Below, in pieces: positions 1 through 11,802 of a stretch of DNA of 64,000 nucleotides. This DNA comes from Datisca glomerata. Taxonomy: Eukaryota; Streptophyta; Magnoliopsida; Cucurbitales; Datiscaceae. The notes under the pieces are model-generated. The model ran no database searches and had not been told where the DNA came from. It saw nothing but the letters and a program-made list of their open reading frames with translations. The stretch's first letter is position 1, and each line of letters opens with the position of its first letter. The position numbers were made by a program, and so were the translations under genes. The stretch is from contig QANY01013613.1 of assembly GCA_003255025.1 (NCBI GenBank), positions 1-64,000 on the forward strand, given 5' to 3'.

Positions 1-1345
1 TTTAGGTTTTCCATGAGGAGGAAAAATACATCTGGAACAAAACACAACTCATCGGCCCATTTAGAGATGGTCCACATAGAGAGAATATCCAGTCTTATCA
101 AGTTATTACCATTGATACTAGCATCTCAATATATAGCACTCCAACATTTCCTCCATTCCTAATGTGAGATTTCTACAATTCCCTCATACTTTTCCATTCT
201 CATTTAGCTCACTGTGAGAGATAACTTCTCATTCATCCCAAAACTAATTTTGACAAATTAATAGTCGAATTTGATGTACTCACAGAGGAGAACTTAAATA
301 TTCAAAGACCTTACACTTTTACATAGTGGAACCCACCTAAAAATTTGTCCAAAATTGGTTTACGAAAATGGTGTACAAAATACCCAATTTTCCAATAATT
401 CCCCACATGAATGAAAATTGATGATCAATATAACATGATAAACATGGTGATAGAATTCTACGTTCCGAAACCTGCATAGGATATGTAGGTTTTACCCTTT
501 AAACCTCTCCTATATAAGTATGTTTACTTTACTAGCTGACCAGTATACACAATATCTTTGAATTCGACCTTTTATGTAAACGATGACATACTACACACAT
601 GACTCATCCCTGACATAGTTCCGTTCTCATGATTATGTTCGTTTGGGCCATGAACATCCTTCGGGTTCTGCAAGAGTTTCTAAAGAATTGTGCCCTTACA
701 ATTCTTATAGTGATCCAACTAAGTTTATATAATTAGGTTGTCCATTTGAACCTAGATCTTAGGATCTCCAGTCAACTACGTTGAGTTTCCTTTGTATCAA
801 CTTATTTTTACATGGACTTTAGTCCCATTCCGATTGATGACTTTTCAACTAACTCTCGATTTAACCTTTTGGTTAATGGATCCAGAATGTTATCTTTTGA
901 CTTCATATTGTCAAGAGTGATAACCCTGTGAAGAGTAGTTGTTTAGTTGTTTAATGATATTATGTCTACGAAGAATGTGTCTAAACTTACCATTATACAT
1001 ATTACTTTATGCTCTTCCAATAGTACTTTGACTATCACAATATATGCATATTGGTGGCACAGGCTTTATCCATCTAGGAATATCCTCTAGAAAGTGGTGT
1101 AACCACTCAGCCTCCTCCCCACATTTGTCTAAAGCTATAAGCTCGGAATCCATAGTGGATATAGTTATAACTGTATGTTTTGAGGATTTCCATGCTACGA
1201 CAGCTCCACCTAGTGCGAAAACATACTCACTAGTAGACTTTGTATTGTATATTTCTTATCAGATATCAAATTTGCAACAGTATATCCTTCTAGGACCGCT
1301 GAATATCTTGAATAGTGTAGGGAAATGCCACGATAGCGGGATGAG
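1..1345 (-). mobile_element. 3' end of a decayed Ty1/copia retrotransposon (RNase H, polypurine tract, part of 3' LTR)
   Basis: Read on the minus strand, about 1345-1040 encodes a copia RNase H region: residues like [19 protein letters not shown], then [20 protein letters not shown] and [20 protein letters not shown]. It continues through DNMKSKDNILDPLTKRLN and ELVEKSSIGMGLKSM to a stop at 808-810. That ending is the usual copia Pol C terminus. At least two frame changes break it, near 1260 and near 930. A purine run (TCATGTGGGGAAT, about 398-410) fits a polypurine tract, so 1 to about 397 is probably the start of the 3' LTR, cut by the window edge. The plus-strand reading frame at 1044-1376 is only the antisense shadow of this RNase H. 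Lineage not assigned. Confidence 0.85.
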
Positions 1346-2859
1346 AAAAGTCAAATTCGCCATGTTGACAGAATAGAAAAGGTTGAGTTGGAGTTATTGA
1401 CCTGATCAAGCAGTTAAATGTGATAGTGTAGTTGAAACAGAAGATAGGTGATCTGAGAGAATATTCTTATTGTTCCCTGAATACAATTAAATTATAATTC
1501 TTTATCTCATAGATAATTATGTAAAGATAAGAGAAGATCTCCCAGATTGATTCGAACAAATGCCTATAGTAGCGTATTGTAAGCTTAAATCATTGAATAT
1601 AAAGCAGTGAAAATTACTCACTTTCATACTTCTCTCTCAGCTCTCATTATTTTATAGTGGGAGGGGGAAAATTCCTTTACACATTCTAATTTATATTATT
1701 TGTTTTTATTAATTGTCTTTGTTTGAGAAATTCTAATTCTGTTTTAGTTCAGCAAGTTCTAATATTATCGATATAGATATAAAAAAAAGAAACAAAGACA
1801 AAACTTATTTGGTGAATAAAGTTTATTTATTTTTGAAGGAAACAAAGCGAAAATTTGTTTTTATACCGATGTAATTGATTTTATATTTTAAGATATCTTT
1901 AATCAATTTAATGTTTCTCATCAATGATTAATTTTTTTTAACATGGAACTTCAAAAAGAAATCATATTAGTAATTTTTCTTTGTTCCGCAATATAGTTGT
2001 TCAATTGTCTCTTTTTTCATTTCTTTTAATGTGACATGAGATACTATTTTCAAAAAAAAAAAAGGGTTGTAGTTAGTCATTGAGTACAATGATATCAAAA
2101 ATTACATTAAATAAATAGTATGTTAACATAAGATTATCACAGGAAAAAATTAATCAAAAAGTAATAATATAACCCATACATCGCATGAATATATAACCAA
2201 TTACTATTATCTGCGGCAACTTGACAAAACAATGTTCCATTTGACATATTTGTTGGAAAACCCCTTTATTTTAATACTTATATGGTTCAATAGGGATATT
2301 CGAGCTGATCCTGGAACATTAGGTCGATTCCATCTGGTTCCAAGGTTAGAGTCCCACAGGACCAGGCTATATCAACACAACTGCACGAACCAGGACCGGA
2401 TTGTGTTTCACAAAAATCATTTTCTAGATATTTAAAAAAAATTGTCGATTCGGCCGGTATGGCGGTCCAAAACAGTTCAATGGGTCCAATCAGACATCCA
2501 GTTTCTCATGCACGGGTCTGATGCTGTATGCCATCTGGCCCAAACCAGTACGATGGGTCCAATCAGACATCCACTTTCTCATTCACGGGTCTGATGTCTG
2601 TCTGCCATCTGGCCCATCTCTACATGCTCTCTTCCAGAATTATAAGTATATTTGAAAATTTTGAGAGTAGTTTTTCAATGAAAAAACATACATTTCACAC
2701 CCCTTAAAATTTTGTTGTCATGTTTAGTTTGGGCCCTGAAGTCATGATTTTGTTATTTTGGTACTTTAAATTTTAATATCATCCATTCGAGTAATGGACT
2801 TATAAATCATGAGCAATTAATTTTACAAGTTAAGATAACATTATTTGTTTGAACAAGAA
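1346..2859. other. AT-rich intergenic DNA, no gene seen
   Basis: No reading frame with recognisable protein sequence. The one local structure is a direct repeat of about 80 bp: GGGTCCAATCAGACATCCA followed by TTTCTCAT, CACGGGTCTGATG and GCCATCTGGCCC occurs at about 2480-2545 and again at about 2558-2615. It looks like an old tandem duplication. Confidence 0.5.
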
Positions 2860-2867
2860 TTGAAAAT

Positions 2868-3193
2868 TAGGTTTGTTCACGATTCAGTTCGATCGGGTTT
2901 TTGACGAAAAATTGAACCGAAAATTCAGTTCGGCAATAAAACTGAACCAAACCAAATCATTAATGTCAAAAGAGCTGAACCGAACCGTGAGTTTTGGTTT
3001 GGTTCTATTCAATTTTTCAGTTCGGTATTATTAATTAAAAATAAATTAAAATCTTGTTTGTTTCAGTTCGGTTCAGTTCGATTTTATATGAAATTATATA
3101 TAAAAAATATAAAAAATAATATAAATTTAATGTTTTGGTGCGGTTCAAAAACCACCAAAATTTTGAATTCAAATTTGATTTTGAACACCCCTA
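2868..3193. mobile_element. Short non-autonomous hAT-like element (326 bp)
   Basis: The segment begins TAGGTTTGTTCACG and ends TTTGAACACCCCTA, which resembles the TAGGGGTG ends of plant hAT elements. It is flanked by TTGAAAAT (2860-2867) and TTGAAAAC (3194-3201), an 8-bp target duplication with one mismatch, the length expected for hAT. The interior is rich in GGTTCGGTT/AACCGAACC motifs and carries no transposase. The small reading frame at 3058-3297 crosses the right end and is not supported. Confidence 0.65.
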
Positions 3194-3201
3194 TTGAAAA
3201 C

Positions 3202-4162
3202 AATGCAATTGATTATATATTTTATATTATAACGAACTCAAATTTGATTTCAAAAAGAAAAAGCGAATTCAAATTTGAGGGTCTCAAATTATTGTAAAAA
3301 AAATGTAGGGTCTAAAACATGCCCTTTCGGAAAATGGCATGAAGAAATAGATTTTAAGGGAGGAGATAAGCCTCATAAAAAATTTCGATCTCGAAATCTT
3401 GTCCGCTCTTGACGGGACTAATACAGTCTTGTACTTGTTAGGACTAAGATTGAGATTGATTTTTTTAGCTGGACCAAGATTGTTGTCCTGCCTAAACCCA
3501 TCCAGTCATACATGTCTGGGGGGCTTTGTCTTGCAGTCTTGTGATGCAACAACACTGCTTGTCAGTGTTGCAACAACACTATATGCGGCATTGCATTGCC
3601 ACAATGTTGCAACACCTCGTGTAGTGTTGCACGACCTGCCCAACATTGCTCCAACAATGTTGCGGTCCCGTCCCATTCCAAGACTCATCCTAAGGGCCCA
3701 TTCCAAGTCCCAAGTCCCAAGCTCGCGGGACATGATCGATATTGAGTTTTTATTTAGGGATGGGACGATCTTGTCCCATTGATTAGTCAACATTATGTCC
3801 AGATGAGATGAGATGGTGACGAACCCAAAATTTTTGTTCGGGACAAGATCCAAACAAACCCAAAATATTTCAGACTGGGACATCCTGTTTCGTTTCGTTG
3901 ATGATGCTTAGTGGAGATAGTAAATTGTTACTAAGATTTATTTCCAAGAATGGCAAACTTTAAGAATTCCTACGTATAACCACCATGATTTATTATGAGT
4001 GTTCATTCACATCAATCAAATATATTTTTGGCTATTTTTACTAATTTGTATTTATCCGGCCTTTTACTTACCTCATCTTACAAAAATTTCATTCTTTAGT
4101 TCCTCCTTTTTCCTTTTCCTTTTCAAATTGATATTATTTTTTTAAAAGAAAGAACAAAGAAA
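3202..4162. other. Intergenic DNA with a repeat-like segment
   Basis: About 3383-3890 is less AT-rich than its surroundings. It contains several copies of TTGCAACA/TGTTGCAA between about 3550 and 3665 and motifs such as TTGTCC and GGGAC at both sides. It has overlapping frames on both strands with no recognisable protein. It could be a non-autonomous transposon, but I found no clear terminal repeats or target duplication. Confidence 0.35.
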
Positions 4163-4171
4163 ACAGAAATA

Positions 4172-4270
4172 GGGTTTTTTGTTAAACTGGACTCCTAAAC
4201 TAACCGTTTTGCAGAAATAGACCCTATCACTAATTTTTGCTTACCTTGGTCCCAGGCCCACTTTTCCTTC
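4172..4270 (+). repeat. Left terminal inverted repeat of the large MULE
   Basis: About 85-100 bp matches, with mismatches, the reverse complement of the right end. It is also clearly related to the left end of the second MULE (60033 onward), with shared text such as CACTTTTCCTTCAC and CATTGCCC just inside. A CT-rich stretch (about 4370-4470) follows and is also shared by both elements. Confidence 0.85.
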
Positions 4271-4685
4271 ACTTTTTCATTTTTCCCCCATTGCCCTTCT
4301 CACACGCTGTTCAATCAAATGTCATGGTCTACTTACTTTACACTCAAAACCTCCCTACCTACCCCATTTCTACTTTTTCGTTTTCATTTTTTCTACTTCT
4401 TCTTTGTTTTCTTCTTCATTTTCCTTTTCATTTTCTTCTTCGTCTTCTTCTTCATCTTTTTCCTTCTTCATATAACAACAAAGGATTATTTATCCCGGAA
4501 CATGTATAAGTTTTATTTTCTTCTTTCTAGTAATATTTACTTGTCTTCTTTCTTCTTTCATGTGTTTTTCATTTCATGCATTTTCTGGAAATATTTATTA
4601 GTTTTCTTCCTTCTAGAACGTTGTTTGAAAGTTCATTTGGTATACATGATCACTACAAGGTGATGATGTAGTGTTAAATGAGTTA

Positions 4686-5005
4686 TACACGAGCTTCGCG
4701 TAGTCGTGTACCCTACGCCATCATCGTGTAGTGCATCAAAAACTTTTTCAGCAGTTCATGAATATCGTGTAGCATCTATTACACTACACAGTCGTCGTGT
4801 ACTCCTCGTGTAGAATTATTACAATATAAGTGGCCTACACGATGACTATACGATGCTCGTGAAGGCCTCGTGTACACTATACGATACTCGTGAAGGCCTC
4901 GTGTACACTGCACGATACTCGTGAAGGGTTCGTGTACACTACACGATGCTCGTGAAGGCCTCGTGTACACTACACGATGACTACATGATTATCGTGTAAT
5001 ATTCT
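4686..5005. repeat. Palindrome array 1 of the MULE (leader of the transposase gene)
   Basis: Imperfect repeats of the form TACACGATGCTCGTGAAGG / CCTCGTGTACACTACACGA occur about ten times. Each unit contains TACACGA and its reverse complement TCGTGTA, so it can fold back. The array lies between the left end and the first transposase exon. The minus-strand frame at 4779-4970 is just this repeat translated. Confidence 0.85.
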
Positions 5006-5284
5006 ATTTCATTATGTATTCTGCTTGTACTGACTTCCTTCATTAATGTATATACAGATATGTTTGAAGTTTAAATTTTTGTAATCCATGATGGAGATTG
5101 AGTGAAAAATGGTACAACGTGATCTTTTAGTAGAGAGAAGACCAAATTATTAGAGATATCTACTAACTCCACTTACCACGAGCTATTAGGTATATTGCAT
5201 AAAGAACTCCAAATAGACCTCTCAAAGTATGATATGTCCGTCAAATTCTTTATGGAAGCCATGTTCCATGTCTTCCTGCTGAAA

Positions 5285-5898
5285 TTTTAAAGGATGGTGA
5301 TTTACAGTTATTTGTTAAGGAGAATGGATTAGAATCACTTAGAAGCCCACTATCTGTAAGTACTGAGCTAAAATTTTTTCCATCTCAAAGCTTGGTTCCT
5401 CAAACTACAATGTCACAACAACCTCAGGCTCCTGAAACTACAAGGTTTTATCAAAGTTGGGTTTCTGAAACACAAATGTCACGACAACCTCTACATGAAA
5501 GCATTCCTTGCTTTAAGAGTGTTGATCATTTTGAAAGGAACTATGTTTTTGGTCATGATGATTATGATGCTTTTGAGGATGAAGATGTTGATTTTAAAGG
5601 ATAGTGATTTATAGTTATTTGTTAAGGAGAATGGATTAGAATCACTTAGAAGCCCACTATCTGTAAGTACCGAGCTAAAAAATTTTCCATCTCAAAGCTT
5701 GGTTCCTCAAACTACAATGTCACAACAACCTCAGGCTCCTGAAACTACAAGGTTTTATCAAAGTTGGGTTTCTGAAACACAAATGTCACGACAACCTCTA
5801 CATGAAAGCATTCCTTGCTTTAAGAGTGTTGATCATTTTGAAAGGAACTATGTTTTTGGTCATGATGATTATGATGCTTTTGAGGATGAAGATGTTGA
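5285..5898 (+). repeat. 307-bp tandem duplication inside the transposase pseudogene
   Basis: 5285-5591 is repeated at 5592-5898 with only a few differences, for example GGATGGTGATTTACAG versus GGATAGTGATTTATAG and ACTGAGC versus ACCGAGC. Because 307 is not a multiple of three, the duplication shifts the frame. The first copy runs out after FEDEDVDFKG and the second continues into the acidic region. The high identity suggests that it is younger than the element. Confidence 0.9.
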
Positions 5899-6649
5899 TG
5901 TTGATGGAGATTACGATGATGATTTTGGTCAGGAGGCATATGATGATGCAATCCGTAGAGATGACGATGATGAAGCCATCATTGAAGACGACCATACAAT
6001 ATTTCCAGACTTGAATATTTCTCTTGAACCCGAGATCACTTGTCCATTAGTATCACAACCTCAGTTGAATGAACAACATCATAGGTCTAGTGAGTAACGA
6101 GCTGATTTGAATCAGCTTGTATGAGACAATAAATATGGATGATTTGTACAATGATAAAGTCGATCTGCTTAAGGTTGCTAGTATGATGGCCATCCGGAGA
6201 AATTTTGAGTTTCGGATGTTCAAGTCAAAACAGTCAATATTGGTACCTGTATGTGTTAAGAAAACATGCCCTAGGTTACGGGCGATGAAATTGAAAAATT
6301 GTCCAGACTTCAAAGTTACAAAGTTCATCAATACACATACATGCACATTTGAAGTATTGAGACATGAACATCATCAGACTACATATTCATTGATTGGTCA
6401 TTCTATAAGCTCCAAATACACGAGTGTGGGACGTATATATAGGTCAAAAGACATAATTGAAAATGTTCGGCTTGATTTCGATGTCAACATAAGCTACCAT
6501 AAGGCATGGAGGGCTAAAGAGTATGCATTAGAATTAGTTCGAGGGTCTTCTGAAGACAACTATAGGATGCTCCTAGCATATTGTCACATGTTAGAATAAA
6601 AAAATCCGAGTTCTTATTTTTTATTTTTCCATTAAAATGTCTACAAGAG

Positions 6650-6955
6650 TACTACACGAGCCTTGTGTATACTACATGATGAGTACACTGACCACGTGTA
6701 GTCTTCATGAAGGGTACACTAACCTCATGTAGTCATCATTTACACTATTTTGCTATCATAATGTCCACACAAGCCTTGTGTATACTACACGATGGGTACA
6801 CGGATCTCATGTAGTCTACATGATGCCTACACTAACCTCATGCAGGAATCTTGTAGTCTACACGATGGTTATACTGACCTCATGTAATCATCGTGTAGTC
6901 TATACGATAGTTACACGGACCTCGTGTATGCATCCTGTACACTACGTATTATGTC
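6650..6955. repeat. Palindrome array 2 (transposase intron)
   Basis: Repeats of CTACACGATGGGTACAC / CTCATGTAGTC type fill the intron between the MuDR N-terminal exon and the core transposase exon. The frame at 6778-6969 is the repeat translated. Confidence 0.8.
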
Positions 6956-7440
6956 GATTAATACAGTAATATTAAATATTTTTCAGGGATAACAACATAT
7001 ATAGAGACCGGTGAGCAAGATCATTTTAAATATATTTTCTATGGCCTTGGACCCTTTATTCGTGGACTTTTAGCTGTATACGGCATGCTATTGCTATTGA
7101 CGCAACCGCCTTAAAATCCAAATACGAAGGGGTATTATTTGTTTCAACAATAAAGGATGGGAACAATCAAGTACATCTCATTGCATTTGGAATTGCAGAT
7201 TCATAAACTAATTGATGTTTATATCCGCAGGCATACAAGTATACTAAATGTTGTATATGTTGTCTTTCCCAATGCGCATCATGGAGATTGCATCTTCCAT
7301 ATGGGCCAAAATATCAAATCAATTTACTAAAAGAAAGATGTGGTCGCATTGTTTTTGAAAGTAGTAAAGGTATACCGTCAATCAGAGTTCAATCGGCTGA
7401 TGACTCATTTTACAGATACATTTCCAGATATCTCCCAGAT

Positions 7441-7857
7441 TATTGCGTATAGTGATGTTTGTGGATCGAACAATGTACGAGCTAGAGGTGAGTATGAGTA
7501 TTTTATCATTTTTATTGATGATTATTCAAGATATGATTATACTTATCTAATGTATAAAAAGTCGGAAATTTTTGGAAAGTTTAAAAACTCCGAAGTTTAA
7601 GCTAAAAAGTAATTAGGTAAATCATTGAAAACCCTTTGATCAAATTGAGGTGGCGAATACTTGGATGTAGAATTCAAGGATTACTTGTTGGAGTATGGAA
7701 TCTTATCCCAACTCACAACACCTAGAGCGCCACAGTAAAATGGTGTTTCAAAAAAGAGAAACTGAACCTTACTAGATATAATTAGGTCGATGTTATGCTA
7801 CTAATCACTACCACTTACATTTTAATGATGTGCAATATAATGCCTTATAGTTGAGAG
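7441..7857 (+). mobile_element. Fragment of a Ty1/copia integrase embedded in the MULE transposase
   Basis: Just after the MULE residues MTHFTDTFPDISQ the protein switches to copia integrase: SDVCGSNNVRARGEYEYFII, FIDDYSRYDYTYLMYKKSEI, then LGKSLKTL, GGEYLDVEFKDYLLEYGILS and TTPRAPQ-NGVSKKRN, with stops. MULE sequence resumes at GVERWARSRF (about 7870). Only about 0.4 kb is present, with no LTRs, primer site or obvious target duplication. It therefore looks like filler captured at a double-strand break rather than a normal retrotransposon insertion. Confidence 0.8.
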
Positions 7858-8479
7858 GTGTCTGTGGGGGGAGTTGAGAGGTGGGCACGTTCCCGTTTTG
7901 ATGGAAGACGATACAATATAATGACTACAAACATCGCAAAATGTTTGAATGAGGTTTTGAAGGATGCTAGAAAGCTCCCCCTTACATGCCTTATAGAACA
8001 TATATGTGACATGTTACAGTGGTGGTTCTATGAAAGACGGACGACTGCCTGTCAAATCACCTCGCAGATGAGATTGGGTTGAGACTGAGCTTAATAAGAA
8101 GAATCTTACATCACGTACACTATCATTATTTCCTTCTTTACATCCACGAGATTCGTGTTGCAGGTAGGGGTAGGCAAATAGTGGTCAACTTGCATCTCGA
8201 GAGTTGTACTTGCAGAGAATTTGATAATGATCAAATTCCATGCATGCGTGCGTTGGCTGCATGTCGGCAACGTAAGATTTCTATATACAGTATGTGTGTG
8301 AGGTTCTATAAAAATGAGGCTCCAATTATTGAGTATGTGGAAACAATACATCCTCTACTCTATTTCAACGGGATGAGCAAGCCACTTAAATATAAATAAT
8401 GACCTTGTAGACTTAAATGAAATATTAATATAAAAATATACTCGTGTTTGTTATTTAATAATCTCATAAAGTTTAATAA

Positions 8480-8715
8480 TGCCCTCGTCTACCCTAAGCC
8501 TACACGATGCCCGTGAAGTCATCGTTTAGGCTATATAAAGCCCACGTGTACACTACACGATACCCGTGAAATCATTTTGTACTCTACACAATGCCCGGGA
8601 AGTCATCGTGTAGTCTACACTAAGCCTGCACGATGCCCGTGAAAGTCATTTTGTAGTCTACACGAAGCCTACACAATGCCCGTGAAGTCATCGTGTAGGC
8701 TACACGAAGCCTGCA
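8480..8715. repeat. Palindrome array 3 (between the two convergent MULE genes)
   Basis: Units such as CTACACGATGCCCGTGAAGT with CATCGTGTAGGCTACACGAA, repeated about six times. The array sits between the transposase 3' end and the ULP1 gene 3' end. Confidence 0.8.
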
Positions 8716-9476
8716 CTAAACATATAGTAAATAATTCACAAATTGAGGGTATAAATATCAAAATTATTTAAAATAAATATCCATAAAATATATAAAAATT
8801 ATTTCGGTTTCACATTGCCACGTGCAAATAACTCAATTGCAATTCGTCTTCGATATTCTGACATTTGTTGTTGAGTTATTTCTTCGAGATTCTTCCCATA
8901 TACGAGGGCTTCGACAAACTTAAGGGTGAATACCCTACAATCGAACTTACAAAACACATGAAATGCAAAAACACAATTAAATAATATGTATGAAATTCTA
9001 AGTGGACTTCAAAAAAATGTATATTTTACTTACTCATTCTCTTGTTGTGGACACTTCATGATCTCATATTTCCACTCATATTTGGGATTAACTTCATATC
9101 TTCTCTCATATATGTTCATCATTTGAATAAGCCGAGGGACAATCTTCATGAAAGGTTTCATTATCTCATTGTACAAGGAGCGTTGATATGGCGTGTTCAT
9201 GGAGTTATAAATACGAATACACTGGTCAATCAAATCAAGCTCAGCCGCAATCCAATGATTGCGGTTCACGTTCATTTGAAAGATAACCTTATTCGGTTGT
9301 TCTCAGCTTCTTCCAGAATTCATCTGCAAGTCGAGGACCAGGTACCGAAGCTGATCATCAACGTCAAAATTCCATCCCGCAGGATCTCGCTCAAACTCTA
9401 ATATTCGGCCAGATAGGTTCTCCTGTAATGTCACGGGGAAAATTTAAATCCTCAACGTCAATAAAAATGGTCATGA

Positions 9477-9690
9477 TGACTACACGAAGTCTACACGAGA
9501 TCCGTGAAGGGCGTGTGTAGACGACATGAAGTCTACACGAGGCCCGTGAAAGGCTCTTGTAGACTACACGAGCCCGTGAAGGGAGCGTGTAGACTACACG
9601 TGGCCCGTGAAGGGTCGTGTAGACTACACGAGGCCCGTGAAGAGCTCGTGTAGACTACACGAGGCTCGAGAAGGCCTTGTATTGACTACG
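9477..9690. repeat. Palindrome array 4 (ULP1 gene intron)
   Basis: The most regular array: about six units of ACTACACGAGGCCCGTGAAG plus GGCTCGTGTAG, with a period of about 35 bp. It lies between ULP1-domain exons, with a reverse-complement GTAAGT-type donor nearby at about 9720. Confidence 0.85.
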
Positions 9691-10017
9691 GTGTGCACTT
9701 ATTTAAGTTCAAAAACAAATCTTACTTACTTGCAGAATACAAATTACAAACACTGATTCTGATATGAGGGTTGTATTCTTGCAAATCCCTTCTCATGAGC
9801 TCAATGTATGCACTGATATGCTGCAATGTAATAAAGATTAGTTAAGATATTTATAATTATTTTAAACACCACATTAAAAATGATTATAAATAACTTCTTA
9901 CATCTGGCTCTAGCCATTGATAAGGTGAAGAGACTAGATTTTTAAACCATGTAAGGTCAACGGTGTAAAATCCGACGTCTACTTTCTCGTTCATGTACGA
10001 CATAATTATAGATCAAA

Positions 10018-10125
10018 ATTAGGTACATGATTGGTTTACTACATGTTGGTTACACGATGTCAGTGTAACCATCATGTATACTACATGATGGCTTCACGAT
10101 GTTAGTGTAACTATCGTGTAGAAGA
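10018..10125. repeat. Palindrome array 5 (ULP1 gene intron)
   Basis: A short array with GTTACACGATGTCAGTGTAA and CATGATGGCTTCACGATGTT units, between the exon ending near 10140 and the exon at about 10000. Confidence 0.65.
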
Positions 10126-10393
10126 AGAAGTGTACAAGAAAATTACAGAACTTACTTTGCCCTTGGGGATTCGAACCAGGCTTTAAAAGGGGCTTCATCC
10201 TCTGAAGATACATCACCATATGCTTGAAAATGTTTAATGTCCGTTTTTGAAACGATATTATCGTCAGCTTTTTTCCTTCGCTTCTTCTTCTTTTCAACTT
10301 TTTCGGTTTCCCAATTAGGTGACTCGAGGATCTTTTTATCTTCCTCTTATTAAGTTCCTCAAGGTAGACGAGCTCTTCTTCTCCATCATTGGA

Positions 10394-11523
10394 CTACTCC
10401 GTTGACTGAACCGAATCCATCAATGTAGATATTATTGTTGCAACCATTTGTTCTTCTTTATTTGTTTCTTCTTCTTCTTCTTCTTCTTCTTCTTCTTCTT
10501 CTTCTACTTTATTGTCTTCTTCTTTTTTTATTTCTTCCTTTTCTTCCTCTTTATTCATTCTAAGTCTGATTTTCTTCACCTTCTTCCCTTCTTTATTTTC
10601 AGTTTCTTCTTCTTTGTGTATTTCTTTTTCTTCTATTTTTCTTTTTCTTCTTTTTCTTTTTCTTCTTTTTGTTCTACCTTTTCCTTTTCTTCTTGTTTTT
10701 CATCTTTTTCTTCTTCTTTTAATGTTTTCTCTCATTTTTCTGTTTCTCCATATGTTTATCTTCATCTTCATTATTTTCACATTCACCTTCCTTCTCCTTA
10801 TTACCTCTCTTCTCTTATTCTTCTTCTTCTTCTCTTCCTTATTCCCCGACCTTCGCTTCATCTTTTTCTTCTTCCTTCTCGTCATCTTTTTCTTCTTCCT
10901 TTTCTTCTTCTTTTTCCTTCTCTCCCACCATCTCCTCTTATTTCTTTCTCTACCACATGTTCTTATTTTTCATCCATCTCTCCTTCTTATTCTCTTCCTT
11001 CTTCTTCGACCTTCGCTTCTTCTTTTTCTTCTTCATTCTCTTCATATTTTTCTTTTTCATTTTCTTCTTCTTTTTCCTTCTCTCCCACTATCTCCTCTTC
11101 TTCTTTTTTCTCTAAAATATGTTCTTCTTTTTCATCCTTCGTTCCTTCTTAATTTTTTTCTTCCTTCTCAATCTTCGCCTCCTCCCCATCAGATCGAGGA
11201 CATAATGAGAAATCATCTGGCCTTGATGTTACCATATGATCCATAAAAATTTTGATATAGAAAATTGCAAAAGAGATGTCTGATTGCATGGACAAAATCT
11301 TTTTGTCCATTGAAGTGATCTTTCGGTCCATTCCAATTAGACATTTCCTCACACAATCTTCTTTTCCACTAAACTTCTTGGTCACAACCTTCTTCTCCTC
11401 TTTTTTATTGGCCTCCTCGGACCTCTTCCTTTTCTACTGCTCCTCTTCCTTTTCAATGGGCTCCTCCTCTTCCTCATTAGCCTCATCTTCGAATGGAAAG
11501 GGTGACTGGGGAGGCATCGACTA
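10394..11523 (-). repeat. Glu/Lys-codon low-complexity tract, including a TTC microsatellite (10467-10503)
   Basis: The plus strand is almost pure CT, and on the minus strand it reads as runs of Glu and Lys (EEEEEEEEEEEE, KEEEK). It belongs to the acidic linker of the ULP1 gene. The long plus-strand Phe/Ser/Leu frames at 10448-11152 and 10512-11246 are composition artefacts and are not called as genes. Confidence 0.85.
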
Positions 11524-11588
11524 AAAAACACATGTACTATTAAGATTAAGTAGACAAAACAGAAAAATGGTGACTATAGATCAGTAAC

Positions 11589-11802
11589 ATGGACATCATA
11601 TAGTCATTGTGTAGACTACATGATGGTTACATGAGGTACGTGTGGTCATCGTGTAGACTACAATATCGGTTACACGGACCACGTGTAGTAATCATGTAAT
11701 CCTCATGTAGACTACACGAGATTAGTGTATCCGTCGTGTAGACTATACAAAGTCAGTGTAACCATTATGTAGTCTACACGATGACTACATGAGGTCCGTG
11801 TT
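11589..11802. repeat. Palindrome array 6 (ULP1 gene intron)
   Basis: Units such as GACTACATGATGGTTACATG and CGTGTAGTCATCGTGTAGAC repeated about six times, between the acidic-linker exon and the short exon at about 11830-11896. Confidence 0.8.

Larger units (their letters stand above)
5059..8399 (+). pseudogene. MuDR-type MULE transposase, degenerate
   Basis: A likely start at 5059 (MFEV, then a stop) leads to a region reading TYHELLGILHKELQIDLSKY. An acidic segment follows (DYDAFEDEDVDVDGDYDDDF), then the MuDR N-terminal domain at 6117-6599 (YNDKVDLLKVASMMAIRRNF ... AYCHMLE). An intron of about 390 bp with palindrome array 2 ends in TTTTTCAG at about 6985. The core MULE transposase domain follows (about 6987-7440: stops at several points, HMGQNIKSIY, RLMTHF). 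It resumes at about 7858 (GVERWARSRFDGRRYNIMTT ... WFYERRTTA). A SWIM-like zinc motif at about 8170-8260 reads CTCREFDNDQIPCMRA, with Arg where the family has the last His. A tandem duplication, a copia patch and several stops make it non-functional. A transposase would cut at the inverted repeats. Confidence 0.85.

Noticed and set aside
1044..1376. Plus-strand frame of 110 codons
   Set aside because: Antisense shadow of a copia RNase H domain that is clear on the minus strand.
4237..4663. Overlapping hydrophobic frames near the left MULE end
   Set aside because: They arise from a CT-rich stretch shared by both MULEs; no domain and not conserved as protein.
10448..11246. Two long plus-strand frames rich in Phe, Ser and Leu (234 and 244 codons)
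   Set aside because: They are the antisense of a CT-rich tract that encodes the Glu/Lys linker of the minus-strand ULP1 gene; composition artefact.
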